NCBI GenBank assembly: GCA_943324565.2
Contig: CALPMC020000014.1
Coordinates: forward strand, 1 to 46,331
Reading direction: 5' to 3'
DNA length: 46,331 nt
Source: Chitinophaga pinensis
GTDB lineage: Bacteria; Bacteroidota; Bacteroidia; Flavobacteriales_D; Crocinitomicaceae
Under the pieces are notes generated by a model that was not told the origin of the DNA, did not search any database, and worked only from the letters and a program-made list of their open reading frames with translations. This document shows, in pieces, positions 35,287 through 42,468 of this stretch (its first letter is position 1; each line of letters opens with the position of its first letter). The position numbers and the translations under genes are program-made.

Positions 35287-36312
35287 TTATACTAAGTAGA
35301 AGAAAGTAAATACAAATACCCAAACTAAATCGACAAAATGCCAGTAAAGCCCGGTTTTTTCTACCATTTCGTAATGTCCTCTTTTATGGTATGTTCCAGC
35401 TAAAACGCCGATACAAATCAAGATGTTAATCATAACCCCTGAGAATACGTGGAATCCGTGGAATCCAGTAATAAAGAAGAAGAATTGACCGTATTGTTGT
35501 GGGCCGTATTCATTTTGTTTTAAGTTCGCACCATAGATTACTCTATTTGCTTGAGCAGAATACAAAGCTTCGTAATACATTTTTTCTGCTTTTTCTCCTA
35601 CGATTGGTTCGTCTCCAATTTTATTATCCTTACCGTCTTTTTTGATGATAAGCTTCATATCATGGTCTTTTGCTTTATTAACAGTTGCAATTGAACCATC
35701 GTGCAATAATATTTTACCATCATACAAATGACCTTGCTCGGCAGCATGTTGGAAAGTATGCATCAAATCTTCTTTAACAACATCTCCTTTTTTATGGTGC
35801 TTCCCAGCTTGTATTACGGTAAAGTTTTCTATTTCTCCGAAATGACCTTTAACAATCGCTTGTGAACCATCAGCTAACTCGATTTTACCAAACTCTGAAC
35901 CGTGAATAAAGTGACTCCATTCCCAAGCTTGAGAACCCAAGAAGAAAAATCCACCGATAATAGTAGCAATCATCCATTTAGTAACTCCTTTTCTGTCCAT
36001 TCGATGTCCAGCTTCAACAGCTAATACCATTGTAACTGAAGACACAATCAAGATAAATGTCATTAATGCGACGTAAATCAAGGGATAACCGTGACCTAAG
36101 AAAGGTAATGAGTTAAAAGTTTCTTCACCAATCGGCCATGCATCCTGTGCATCGTGACGTGTAAAACCGTAAGCGATAAGTAATCCCCCGAATGTCAAAG
36201 CATCCGATACGAGGAAAAACCACATCATTAATTTTCCGTAACTCGTTTGAAAAGGTGACTCTTTTCCTCCCCAAAGTGCTTTGGCATCAAGTTCAGCTGT
36301 ATGTCCTGCCAT
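35287..36312 (-). CDS. Cytochrome c oxidase subunit III with a large extramembrane insertion
   Basis: The 341-residue protein has five membrane segments in COX3 style: LMMWFFLVSDALTFGG, YPLIYVALMTFILIVSS, WMIATIIGGFFFLGSQAWEW, QFFFFITGFHGFHVFSG (the family signature) and LYWHFVDLVWVFVFTFFYLV. Between the third and fourth lies a hydrophilic insertion of about 130 residues (141-272) containing GKHHKKGDVV and DGSIATVNKAKDHD. If the N-terminus is inside, as usual, this faces the periplasm, the side of cytochrome c and CuA. The protein is longer than plain COX3 by that insertion. Confidence 0.92.
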   Translation of the reverse strand: MAGHTAELDAKALWGGKESPFQTSYGKLMMWFFLVSDALTFGGLLIAYGFTRHDAQDAWPIGEETFNSLPFLGHGYPLIYVALMTFILIVSSVTMVLAVEAGHRMDRKGVTKWMIATIIGGFFFLGSQAWEWSHFIHGSEFGKIELADGSQAIVKGHFGEIENFTVIQAGKHHKKGDVVKEDLMHTFQHAAEQGHLYDGKILLHDGSIATVNKAKDHDMKLIIKKDGKDNKIGDEPIVGEKAEKMYYEALYSAQANRVIYGANLKQNEYGPQQYGQFFFFITGFHGFHVFSGVMINILICIGVLAGTYHKRGHYEMVEKTGLYWHFVDLVWVFVFTFFYLV

Positions 36313-36334
36313 TTTTTATGATTTTTTTGCAAGT

Positions 36335-37387
36335 TTAATGAATAAAAACCAAAAAGACTATCAAATAAATCCACAAAATGCCTAAAAAGTGCCAGAAAAT
36401 TGCACCGAGTCTTAATGAGAGGTTGTTCTTATCGTCGAATTTACCTGTAAATGAGTAGATTGAGACTTTTAATAAATAAAACATTGCAAAGAAAACATGT
36501 GCTAAATGAACAATACTTATTAAATATAAAAACGAGGTAGCCGAATCTGCTGTTTCTGTTGCTTTGATTTGTAAATAATTTGATAATTCTTTGCCTTTGT
36601 AATGCAGTTTTCTGTTTTTGTATTCTAATTCTTTGCCTTTAAAGTAGACATGAAAATCTTTACCAAATTCACCTCGAACAAAAAAGTCTCCTCTTTTATC
36701 TTGAATATTCATTGCTAAATAACTCAAGCGCATTTCATCAACATATTCCATTTTAGTTGAGTCATCTTTATAAAGCTGCTTGGATTTAATTTGAACAGGT
36801 TGATTGTTGAAATACAATTCAAAATTTTTGTCATTGTTTTCAACTACAATTGCATTTCTTTCTTTTAGAGAAGCAAATTGACTCATGTATTTTTTCAAAT
36901 CATCAAACTGAGCATTTGACATTTCTTTGCTACCTAATAAATATTTGTTTCCATCGACTTCGATAAAATCTCCCTTGTATTTAATTTCAAAGTAATCTCC
37001 ATATTTACCATCAGTTACAATAATGTGATTGTTAATCGGGTGAATACCTCCATCAATTAATTGATTATACCCTTTGAATTGAAAATACATAAACGCAACC
37101 CCCAAAGCAACTGTTAGTGCCATGAATATTTTTAGTAATGTCTGGTTGTTCTTTTTTATTGCAGCAATCGCTAAGATAAAGGTAATGCTACTTGCAACGA
37201 TACTTCCTGTGCTTAACCAAAATCCAGACGGAAGTGGATATTTCAGCCAAAAAGAATCTCCCATCATAACAATGTATGCTGAAGTGAATCCGGCAAATAG
37301 CATAATAATACTGAAGATACTTACGTAAACAAGATTTTTTTTCATTTTTTCATTGACGATCGGGTCAATTTCTTTAGCGTAATCCAT
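36335..37387 (-). CDS. Second COX3-family (heme-copper oxidase subunit III) protein with repeat-bearing insertion
   Basis: The 350-residue protein has five membrane segments (LVYVSIFSIIMLFAGFTSAY; GFWLSTGSIVASSITFIL; LLKIFMALTVALGVAFMYF; SFLYLISIVHLAHVFFAMFYL; GAIFWHFLGILWIYLIVFL) that fit subunit III, with about 170 hydrophilic residues between the third and fourth (108-282). Within that insertion three similar strands start with Phe at 133, 189 and 245, exactly 56 apart. The insertion site matches that of its neighbour gene. It probably pairs with the other COX3 in the same oxidase. Confidence 0.88.
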   Translation of the reverse strand: MDYAKEIDPIVNEKMKKNLVYVSIFSIIMLFAGFTSAYIVMMGDSFWLKYPLPSGFWLSTGSIVASSITFILAIAAIKKNNQTLLKIFMALTVALGVAFMYFQFKGYNQLIDGGIHPINNHIIVTDGKYGDYFEIKYKGDFIEVDGNKYLLGSKEMSNAQFDDLKKYMSQFASLKERNAIVVENNDKNFELYFNNQPVQIKSKQLYKDDSTKMEYVDEMRLSYLAMNIQDKRGDFFVRGEFGKDFHVYFKGKELEYKNRKLHYKGKELSNYLQIKATETADSATSFLYLISIVHLAHVFFAMFYLLKVSIYSFTGKFDDKNNLSLRLGAIFWHFLGILWIYLIVFLVFIH

Positions 37388-37402
37388 AGTTATGTTTTTA
37401 AA

Positions 37403-38299
37403 TTATTTAAAAAGCTCATTCAATACATCTTGATTTCTATCAAAGACATAAACAAATTGTATAATTGGTAAATAAACAAAAGAGGCAAACATAAGTTTAC
37501 GAGCATCTGCAACTTCACAACTAATATATAAGCGATAGGAATAAACGAAAAAGCCAATTCCAAGAATAGAAGCAATTATTAAAGACCAAATACCTGTCCA
37601 ATCCAATAACCAAGGAACCAAACTAAAAGGAATCAATGCCAATGAATAAAGCATTATTTGAAAAGCAGATTGTTTGGATTTTCCGGATTTAGAAGGCAAA
37701 AGTGAAAATCCACCAGCCTTATAATCATCATAAAGCACCCAAGCGATGGCCCAAAAATGAGGGAACTGCCATGTGAACTGAACAAAAAATAGTATCCCAG
37801 GTAAAAAACCAAACTTGTCTGTTGCCGCAATCGCTCCTAAAAATGGAGGAATCGCTCCAGGAAATGCACCTACAAAAACTGCCCAAGGACTCACACGTTT
37901 CATTGGTGTGTAAATAAAAACATAGGAAAAAAAAGCAATAAAACCAAGTAATGCGCTCTGCCAATTGATAAGGTACAAAAGAATTGTTCCAACTACAAGA
38001 GAAATAGCACAAACAATATATGCTTCTTTAACACTCATCCAACCTTGAGGTAACGGTCGATTGGTGGTGCGTTTCATTAATTTATCCAAATCTCGTTCCC
38101 AAATTTGATTCCCTCCGTTGGAAGCTGCTGTAACAAGGGTTCCTCCCAGCATTAAGTAAATTATTTCTATATAATCAGTTCCACCAGCAAACAAATAGCC
38201 AGATAAAGCAGAAAGAATTACAAGAAATGAAAGACGAAATTTGGTAAAAACCAAATAGATTTTAAATAAGGAAGGCTTCTTTAGAGATTCTGTTGTCAT
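37403..38299 (-). CDS. cyoE: Heme O synthase (protoheme IX farnesyltransferase)
   Basis: The 298-residue UbiA-family prenyltransferase makes heme O from heme B for the heme-copper oxidase. Motifs: SNGGNQIWERDLDKLMKRT with the Asp-rich metal site, NRPLPQGWMS, YTPMKRVSPWAVFVGAFPGA, and QFPHFWAIAWVLYDDYKAGG. About eight membrane segments are present. The ATG at 38299 is preferred to a TTG three codons upstream, which would overlap the promoter box at 38306-38313. It is the first gene of the oxidase accessory operon. Confidence 0.95.
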   Translation of the reverse strand: MTTESLKKPSLFKIYLVFTKFRLSFLVILSALSGYLFAGGTDYIEIIYLMLGGTLVTAASNGGNQIWERDLDKLMKRTTNRPLPQGWMSVKEAYIVCAISLVVGTILLYLINWQSALLGFIAFFSYVFIYTPMKRVSPWAVFVGAFPGAIPPFLGAIAATDKFGFLPGILFFVQFTWQFPHFWAIAWVLYDDYKAGGFSLLPSKSGKSKQSAFQIMLYSLALIPFSLVPWLLDWTGIWSLIIASILGIGFFVYSYRLYISCEVADARKLMFASFVYLPIIQFVYVFDRNQDVLNELFK

Positions 38300-38305
38300 T
38301 GGGCG

Positions 38306-38313
38306 CAAAATTA
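38306..38313 (-). promoter_or_regulatory. Bacteroidota-type -7 box TAATTTTG upstream of cyoE
   Basis: This exact TAnnTTTG match on the - strand ends 6 nt before the cyoE ATG. It probably drives the seven-gene oxidase accessory operon down to DUF420 with little or no leader. Confidence 0.55.
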
Positions 38314-38397
38314 CGAATTTATTAATCGCGCTAACTTCATTTTTTTATTCCATGTTTAGCTTATAATCTCTCAAAAAATAAAAAAATTAATAATTGA

Positions 38398-39066
38398 TTA
38401 CAAATACTTGAAAAACTCGCTTTTTGTTGATTCATGCTGAAATTTTCCAGAATAGAAACTTGTTACTGTTGCTGAAGATTCATCTTTGATTCCTCGTGAA
38501 GAAACACACAAATGTTTTGCGTCAATAATCACGGCTACGTCTTCTGTCCCAAGGATTTTTTTCAATTCTTCACCGATTTGAACAGTTAAACGTTCTTGTA
38601 CTTGTGGACGCTTTGAAAAATATTGAACAATACGATTTAGTTTTGATAATCCAATTACTTTTCCATTAGAAATGTAAGCCACATGTGCTTTACCCATTAT
38701 AGGTACAAAATGATGCTCACAATTACTATAAAAGGTGATGTTCTTCTCCACCAATATTTCATTGTATTGGTATTTATTTTCAAAAAGTGCAATTTTTGGT
38801 TTGTTAGCAGGATTGAGTCCAGAAAATATTTCCTGGACATACATTTTTGCAACCCTATAAGGTGTTCCTTTTAAGCTATCATCACTTAAATCCAAACCTA
38901 ATGTTTCCATTATTGCTTGAAAATGAACAGCTATTTCATCAATTTTTTCAGCATCCGATTTATCGAAAGCAGTCGCAAGCATAGGAGTTTCAATTGAAGT
39001 TAAAATATGTTCGTCGCCAATTTGGTCGTGAAGTTCTATTATTTCTGAATTAAAATTGGATTTCAT
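38398..39066 (-). CDS. folE: GTP cyclohydrolase I
   Basis: The 222-residue enzyme converts GTP to dihydroneopterin triphosphate, the entry to folate synthesis. The zinc and active-site motifs are complete: TFYSNCEHHFVPIMGKAHVA (Cys and two His), IGLSKLNRIVQYFSKRPQVQ, ERLTVQIGEEL, and the second zinc Cys in DAKHLCVSSRGI. It is monocistronic, between the oxidase operon and a divergent surface-protein gene. Confidence 0.97.
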   Translation of the reverse strand: MKSNFNSEIIELHDQIGDEHILTSIETPMLATAFDKSDAEKIDEIAVHFQAIMETLGLDLSDDSLKGTPYRVAKMYVQEIFSGLNPANKPKIALFENKYQYNEILVEKNITFYSNCEHHFVPIMGKAHVAYISNGKVIGLSKLNRIVQYFSKRPQVQERLTVQIGEELKKILGTEDVAVIIDAKHLCVSSRGIKDESSATVTSFYSGKFQHESTKSEFFKYL

Positions 39067-39361
39067 GTTGTTTTATTTAAGGTGTGAATTATTCTAATTA
39101 CCACGTAAAATAATAAACACATTTAGTGCGATTTTGTTTAAAGTTAATCATTAAAGACTAAACAAAAAACTTATTATTATATAAAACAGTTTAAAAATCA
39201 AATTTTACTCTAATTATTTAAGTCATTGATTTTTATTTAATTAAATGTCTATATTTTTTAAACTTGAAGTAGAAATTCCGATTATTTAGTTTTTGATTAC
39301 AAACTTTCTTAAAATACTTAATATATTTTGTATTTTTGAATTAACCAAAATACTCTATTCT
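39067..39361. other. Very AT-rich divergent intergenic region
   Basis: About 295 bp lie between folE and the glycine-rich gene. I see long A/T runs and no coding frame, tRNA or structured repeat apart from the promoter box at 39331-39338. Confidence 0.5.
39331..39338 (+). promoter_or_regulatory. Bacteroidota-type -7 box TATTTTTG
   Basis: This exact TAnnTTTG match lies 23 nt before the ATG at 39362. It lies inside the longer open frame that begins at 39293, which argues for the later start. The AT-rich setting lowers specificity. Confidence 0.45.
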
Positions 39362-41278
39362 ATGAATCAAAATTTACTCAATCCAAAAAAGATTCTTGCT
39401 TTTCTTTCGTTTTCTGTAGGTTTTTCATGTCTATCTTATTCACAAGCTATCATTCGCGATACACTTTTTTATACGGGTGGTGAACAAAATTATATTGTTC
39501 CTTGTGGAGTTACCAACTTAACAATTGATGCTTTCGGTGCTAAAGGAGCAAATGGAATAAGCGGTGGAAATAACTCAATTGGTGGAGTTGGTGGGCTTGG
39601 TGGACACGCTCAAGGTAATTTAACAGTGTCTAATGGGCAAACATTATCTGTTTTTGTTGGTGGCCAAGCTAATGGTGGATTAGGTGGATATAATGGTGGT
39701 GCAATTGGTGGTGGTGCAGGTCCAACAATTACTGGCGGTGGTGGCGGTGGAGCAACAGATGTAAGATTAGGTGGTAATACTATAGACAATCGCATTTTAG
39801 TTGCTGGCGGCGGCGGCGGCGGCGGTGCAATTGGCTGTCAATCACCTAATGCAAATGGAGGAAATGGTGGTGCTGGTGGTGGTGGAAATGGCAGCAATGG
39901 CAATAATGCAACAGAAGGTAGTTTGTCTGCTGGTGGTGGAAGTGGTGCAGTTGGAGTAATTGGTGGTGCTTTTGGTGTAGGATGCAATGGATTTTATGGT
40001 CTTGTTGGTGGAGATGCAGTTGGTGAGCTTGGAGGAAATGGAGGAAACGCACCAAGTTGTTGCTGTTTTAGTTTCTTTTCAATCCCAGGCGGCGGCGGCG
40101 GCGGCGGCGGGTACCTTGGTGGCGGCGGTGGCGGCGGCGGAACAGCAGGAGATGTAAATTGCAGTATTGATTCAAAGGGCGCAGGCGGTGGCGGTGCTGG
40201 TGGTACTAATTTCGTTAGTATTGAATTTTCTAATCCAATAACAATAAACGGAGTTAATAATGGAAACGGATATGTTGTTTTCTCTTATGAAAATCCAATT
40301 CCAAGCACACCCGAAACAACAAGTTTTACAACAAGTATTTGTGCAAGTTCAACGGTTCCTTACGAAGTAACACCGATTCTTAATGCAACAGCTTATACTT
40401 GGACAGTTACAGGTGATTTAACAATCGTTTCTGGGCAAGGTACAGATTCTATAACAGTTACGAGTACAGGAAATAATGGAACAATTTCAGTTGTTGCTGA
40501 AAATTCTTGTGGTGTTAGTGATCAATCAGTTCCAATTACAGTAACAATTAACCAAAATCCAGTATTGACAATCACCGCTGGTGATTTTTCTGTTTGTCTA
40601 GGTGAAGAAGTTACTTTAGAGGCAACTGGTGCTGATACTTACGTTTGGACGAGTGGGGTTGAAAATGCTACACCATTCACACCAACAACTTCAGCAACAT
40701 ATTCAGTTATTGGTTCAATTACAGCGACAAGTTGTTCTGCAGAACTTTCTCAAGCAGTTACAGTAAACCCAGTTCCAAATCCAACAATAACTTCAAGTCT
40801 TCCAAGTCCTTTTTGTGCTGGAGAAAATGTAACTTTAACTGGAAATCCAGCCGGTGGGACATTTTCAGTTACAACAGGTGATGCAGGAGCATTAGTTGGA
40901 AACGTTTTCAATGCAGCAACTCAAGGTTCTTGGGTGATTGAATACAACGTAACAAATGCAGAAGGATGCTTTGGTTCAGAAACAATTAATCTTTCAACAA
41001 ATTGTACCGTAGGTTTAAGTCAATTAAGTTTAGAAAGTGAATTAACTATTTATCCTAATCCAACGACAGGACAGTTTAAAATCACAAGTGAATTAAATGG
41101 AAGCGGAGAACTACAACTATTCAATCAAGCAGGACAATTAGTTTATAAGAAATCATTAGAAAACTTAAAAGAAAATAACATCGACATTAAAAATTTGACA
41201 CCTGGTTATTATAACATTCAAGTTATTTCAAATTCTAAAAAATATTTAGGTAAACTAAACGTAATCAATTTGTTTTAA
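39362..41278 (+). CDS. Glycine-rich secreted protein with Ig-like repeats and T9SS sorting domain
   Basis: The 638-residue protein has a signal peptide (about 1-28, ending SCLSYSQA). Residues about 55-270 are Gly-rich with the phrase GGGGGGATDVRLGG and then RILVAGGGGGGG, resembling the glycine-rich domain of ALK/LTK-type proteins, which fold as packed polyglycine helices. Residues about 290-545 form Ig/PKD-like modules with paired Cys. The last 80 residues (LTIYPNPTTGQFKI to GKLNVINLF) are a type A T9SS C-terminal domain, so the protein is exported through the outer membrane and attached or released there. The function is probably adhesion or matrix. The longer start at 39293 is rejected since it precedes the signal peptide. 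Confidence 0.88.
   Translation: MNQNLLNPKKILAFLSFSVGFSCLSYSQAIIRDTLFYTGGEQNYIVPCGVTNLTIDAFGAKGANGISGGNNSIGGVGGLGGHAQGNLTVSNGQTLSVFVGGQANGGLGGYNGGAIGGGAGPTITGGGGGGATDVRLGGNTIDNRILVAGGGGGGGAIGCQSPNANGGNGGAGGGGNGSNGNNATEGSLSAGGGSGAVGVIGGAFGVGCNGFYGLVGGDAVGELGGNGGNAPSCCCFSFFSIPGGGGGGGGYLGGGGGGGGTAGDVNCSIDSKGAGGGGAGGTNFVSIEFSNPITINGVNNGNGYVVFSYENPIPSTPETTSFTTSICASSTVPYEVTPILNATAYTWTVTGDLTIVSGQGTDSITVTSTGNNGTISVVAENSCGVSDQSVPITVTINQNPVLTITAGDFSVCLGEEVTLEATGADTYVWTSGVENATPFTPTTSATYSVIGSITATSCSAELSQAVTVNPVPNPTITSSLPSPFCAGENVTLTGNPAGGTFSVTTGDAGALVGNVFNAATQGSWVIEYNVTNAEGCFGSETINLSTNCTVGLSQLSLESELTIYPNPTTGQFKITSELNGSGELQLFNQAGQLVYKKSLENLKENNIDIKNLTPGYYNIQVISNSKKYLGKLNVINLF
39806..39823 (+). repeat. (GGC)6 trinucleotide run in the glycine-rich gene
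   Basis: Six GGC codons in a row encode Gly within the glycine-rich domain. Other Gly codons in this gene are mostly GGT and GGA, so the GC-rich run stands out. Length changes would keep the frame and alter only the glycine count. Confidence 0.85.
40088..40108 (+). repeat. (GGC)7 trinucleotide run in the glycine-rich gene
   Basis: Seven GGC codons in a row are followed shortly by mixed GGC/GGT codons to about 40141. The composition is the same oddity as the run at 39806-39823. It is a candidate for strand-slippage length variation without frameshift. Confidence 0.85.
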
Positions 41279-41310
41279 TTTTAGAAAATTGTTTTAATAA
41301 ATATAATTAA

Positions 41311-41690
41311 TTACCTCGAACTCTTCCTCCAATTCCATGGCTCAATAGGGTTTGGTAAACTCCAAAGACTTATTTTTATTTCTTTTGCATTATCTTCTAA
41401 TTCAGCATATGTAGCATTAGTAGAATATTTCTTAAAAGGCTAGGCTCTTTTTAATCAATTCTTGATTTCAAATTAGTACCATCTTCTAAAATTACTTCAG
41501 CTATTATTCTATTGTATCTATCTGGTTTTAATGAACTCTTTAAAGAAACAAATTTTCCAAAGTATCTATCAGAAACGTATTTTTTTGCTTCTTTTCTGAA
41601 TGGTTGTTTTTTCTCTGGACAAACAATATGCTCAAATCTAATTACAAGTTCTTGTCCATCTTTTAGTAAAACAAACGTAGAAGCAATCAT
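41311..41690 (-). pseudogene. Decayed thermonuclease (SNase-like) gene, truncated and twice frameshifted
   Basis: Three frames together rebuild an SNase-like domain. From 41690: TFVLLKDGQELVIRFEHIVC, PEKKQPFRKEAKKYVSD, and DRYNRIIAEVILEDGTNL. One frameshift leads to NQELIKKSLAF, and a second to KKYSTNATYAELEDN, LGLW-like ISLWSLPNPIEPWNWRK and a TAA at 41311. SNase domains usually carry DGDT before this point, but the frame is closed just before 41690 and that part is lost. The Asp preceding C-P-E (the Ca2+ ligand position) is Val. It cannot make an active nuclease. Confidence 0.8.
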
Positions 41691-41899
41691 TTACACAAAA
41701 TCAATATCTCGGGTTTTACAACTGGATTTAGAGCGACACAACATCCAATATCCACCCATTCAAATCTTTGTGCATCCTTCCATAAGTGAAAAATTACTCC
41801 TCCACCAAATTCTTCACCAATGAAATGAGTAAAACAAGCAGTAGAACTAATTGTATTTACTGAGATGCTTATGTTACTACCAGCAATTAACTGATCTTG
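41687..41899 (-). pseudogene. Remnant of a C-terminal module of a collagen-like or surface lipoprotein
   Basis: A 70-codon frame without start, closed by TAA at 41900-41902 upstream and by TGA at 41687, reads QLIAGSNISISVNTISS, then THFIGEEFGGGVIFHLWKDA, then unrelated-looking text. The phrases AG.NI.I..NTISS and the G-E-x-GGG-VIFHLWKD pattern are of the type found after collagen-like repeats in surface proteins of this bacterial group. The TGA overlaps the ATG where the SNase remnant begins, so two decayed genes are joined here. Family recall is from memory and unverified. Confidence 0.5.
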
Positions 41900-41917
41900 T
41901 TAATAGCAACAATTTGA

Positions 41918-42091
41918 TTCCTGAAAAATTCATTTGGTAACGGGGTTTCTCATTCCGCGGTGGAAAATTTATATCATTCTATCCGCAACCAAAAACAACA
42001 CCATCAAAAACGCACATTCGAAACGGAATACATAAAATTCATGGAATTATATGGGTATAATAATGTGATCCGGCGAGGCGGAGGACGATGA
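41918..42091 (+). pseudogene. C-terminal remnant of a REP-associated tyrosine transposase (Y1/IS200-like)
   Basis: The frame ending at the TGA at 42089 reads GVSHSAVENLYHSIRNQKQH, then HQKRTFETEYIKFMELYG. This is the familiar end of the RAYT group of Y1 transposases (a vSxS, YI.NQ..HH, F..EY..FL pattern). The catalytic HUH and Tyr regions are absent and the frame is closed at 41915, so it is a fragment. Hairpins directly downstream at 42095-42220 are the kind of elements such enzymes act on, which supports the call. Confidence 0.65.
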
Positions 42092-42094
42092 ATA

Positions 42095-42110
42095 AATCGT
42101 TGAAACGATT
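42095..42110. repeat. Short hairpin AATCGTT-GA-AACGATT
   Basis: A perfect 7-bp stem with a 2-nt loop starts 4 nt after the transposase remnant. It is probably part of a REP-like element together with the palindrome at 42146 and the hairpin at 42203. Confidence 0.55.
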
Positions 42111-42145
42111 GTGAAATCCCCACGATTGAACCCCATAGGTGTTGG

Positions 42146-42183
42146 ATTCCATAGGTGTGGGTTTAAACCCACACCTATGGAAT
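42146..42183. repeat. Perfect 38-bp palindrome, REP-like element
   Basis: ATTCCATAGGTGTGGGTTT (42146-42164) is followed at once by its exact reverse complement, giving a 38-bp palindrome with no loop. The unit CCATAGGTGT also occurs directly repeated at 42133-42142 and 42149-42158. Together with the flanking hairpins this looks like a composite REP element linked to the transposase remnant. Confidence 0.85.
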
Positions 42184-42202
42184 AATTCACCCACATAACC
42201 CC

Positions 42203-42220
42203 AAACCATTTCAATGGTTT
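42203..42220. repeat. Short hairpin AAACCATT-TC-AATGGTTT
   Basis: A perfect 8-bp stem with a 2-nt loop stands on the right side of the 38-bp palindrome, of the same build as the hairpin at 42095-42110. It probably marks the other edge of the REP-like element. Confidence 0.55.
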
Positions 42221-42468
42221 AAAAACGAAAAAAATAACCATACACCAACAACGCGAATTGTTATTAATTCAAAAGGTACATGATGAAAGAAAGAGATTGC
42301 TGACCAACTGAATGAACAAATTTCTAGTTGGCTTTTGTGATTAATAACCTATGTTAAAAAAAGGCATTTTATCCAAATCATAAAGACGAAAAGATAACAT
42401 CCTTGAGGGAGTTTTATTGGTCTATTTTCAAAGTTGAAAAAAAGAAATCGACAAAAAAAGGAAATGGA
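42221..42468. other. Intergenic region downstream of the SIR2-like gene
   Basis: I see no supported gene. Short open stretches on the + strand (for example KEIADQLNEQISSWLL before the TGA near 42337) may be further debris but have no start and no recognisable family. Confidence 0.4.

Noticed and set aside
39846-40055. His/Leu-rich open frame on the minus strand
   Set aside because: It is the antisense reading of GGT/GGC glycine codons (ACC/GCC and CAC-type shadows) inside the glycine-rich gene.
41512-41823. 103-codon + strand frame over the nuclease remnant
   Set aside because: The minus strand clearly encodes SNase-like sequence here; the + frame is its shadow.
42047-42241. Open frame on the minus strand across the palindrome
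   Set aside because: It reads through the hairpin array, has no protein-like features, and overlaps the transposase remnant antisense.
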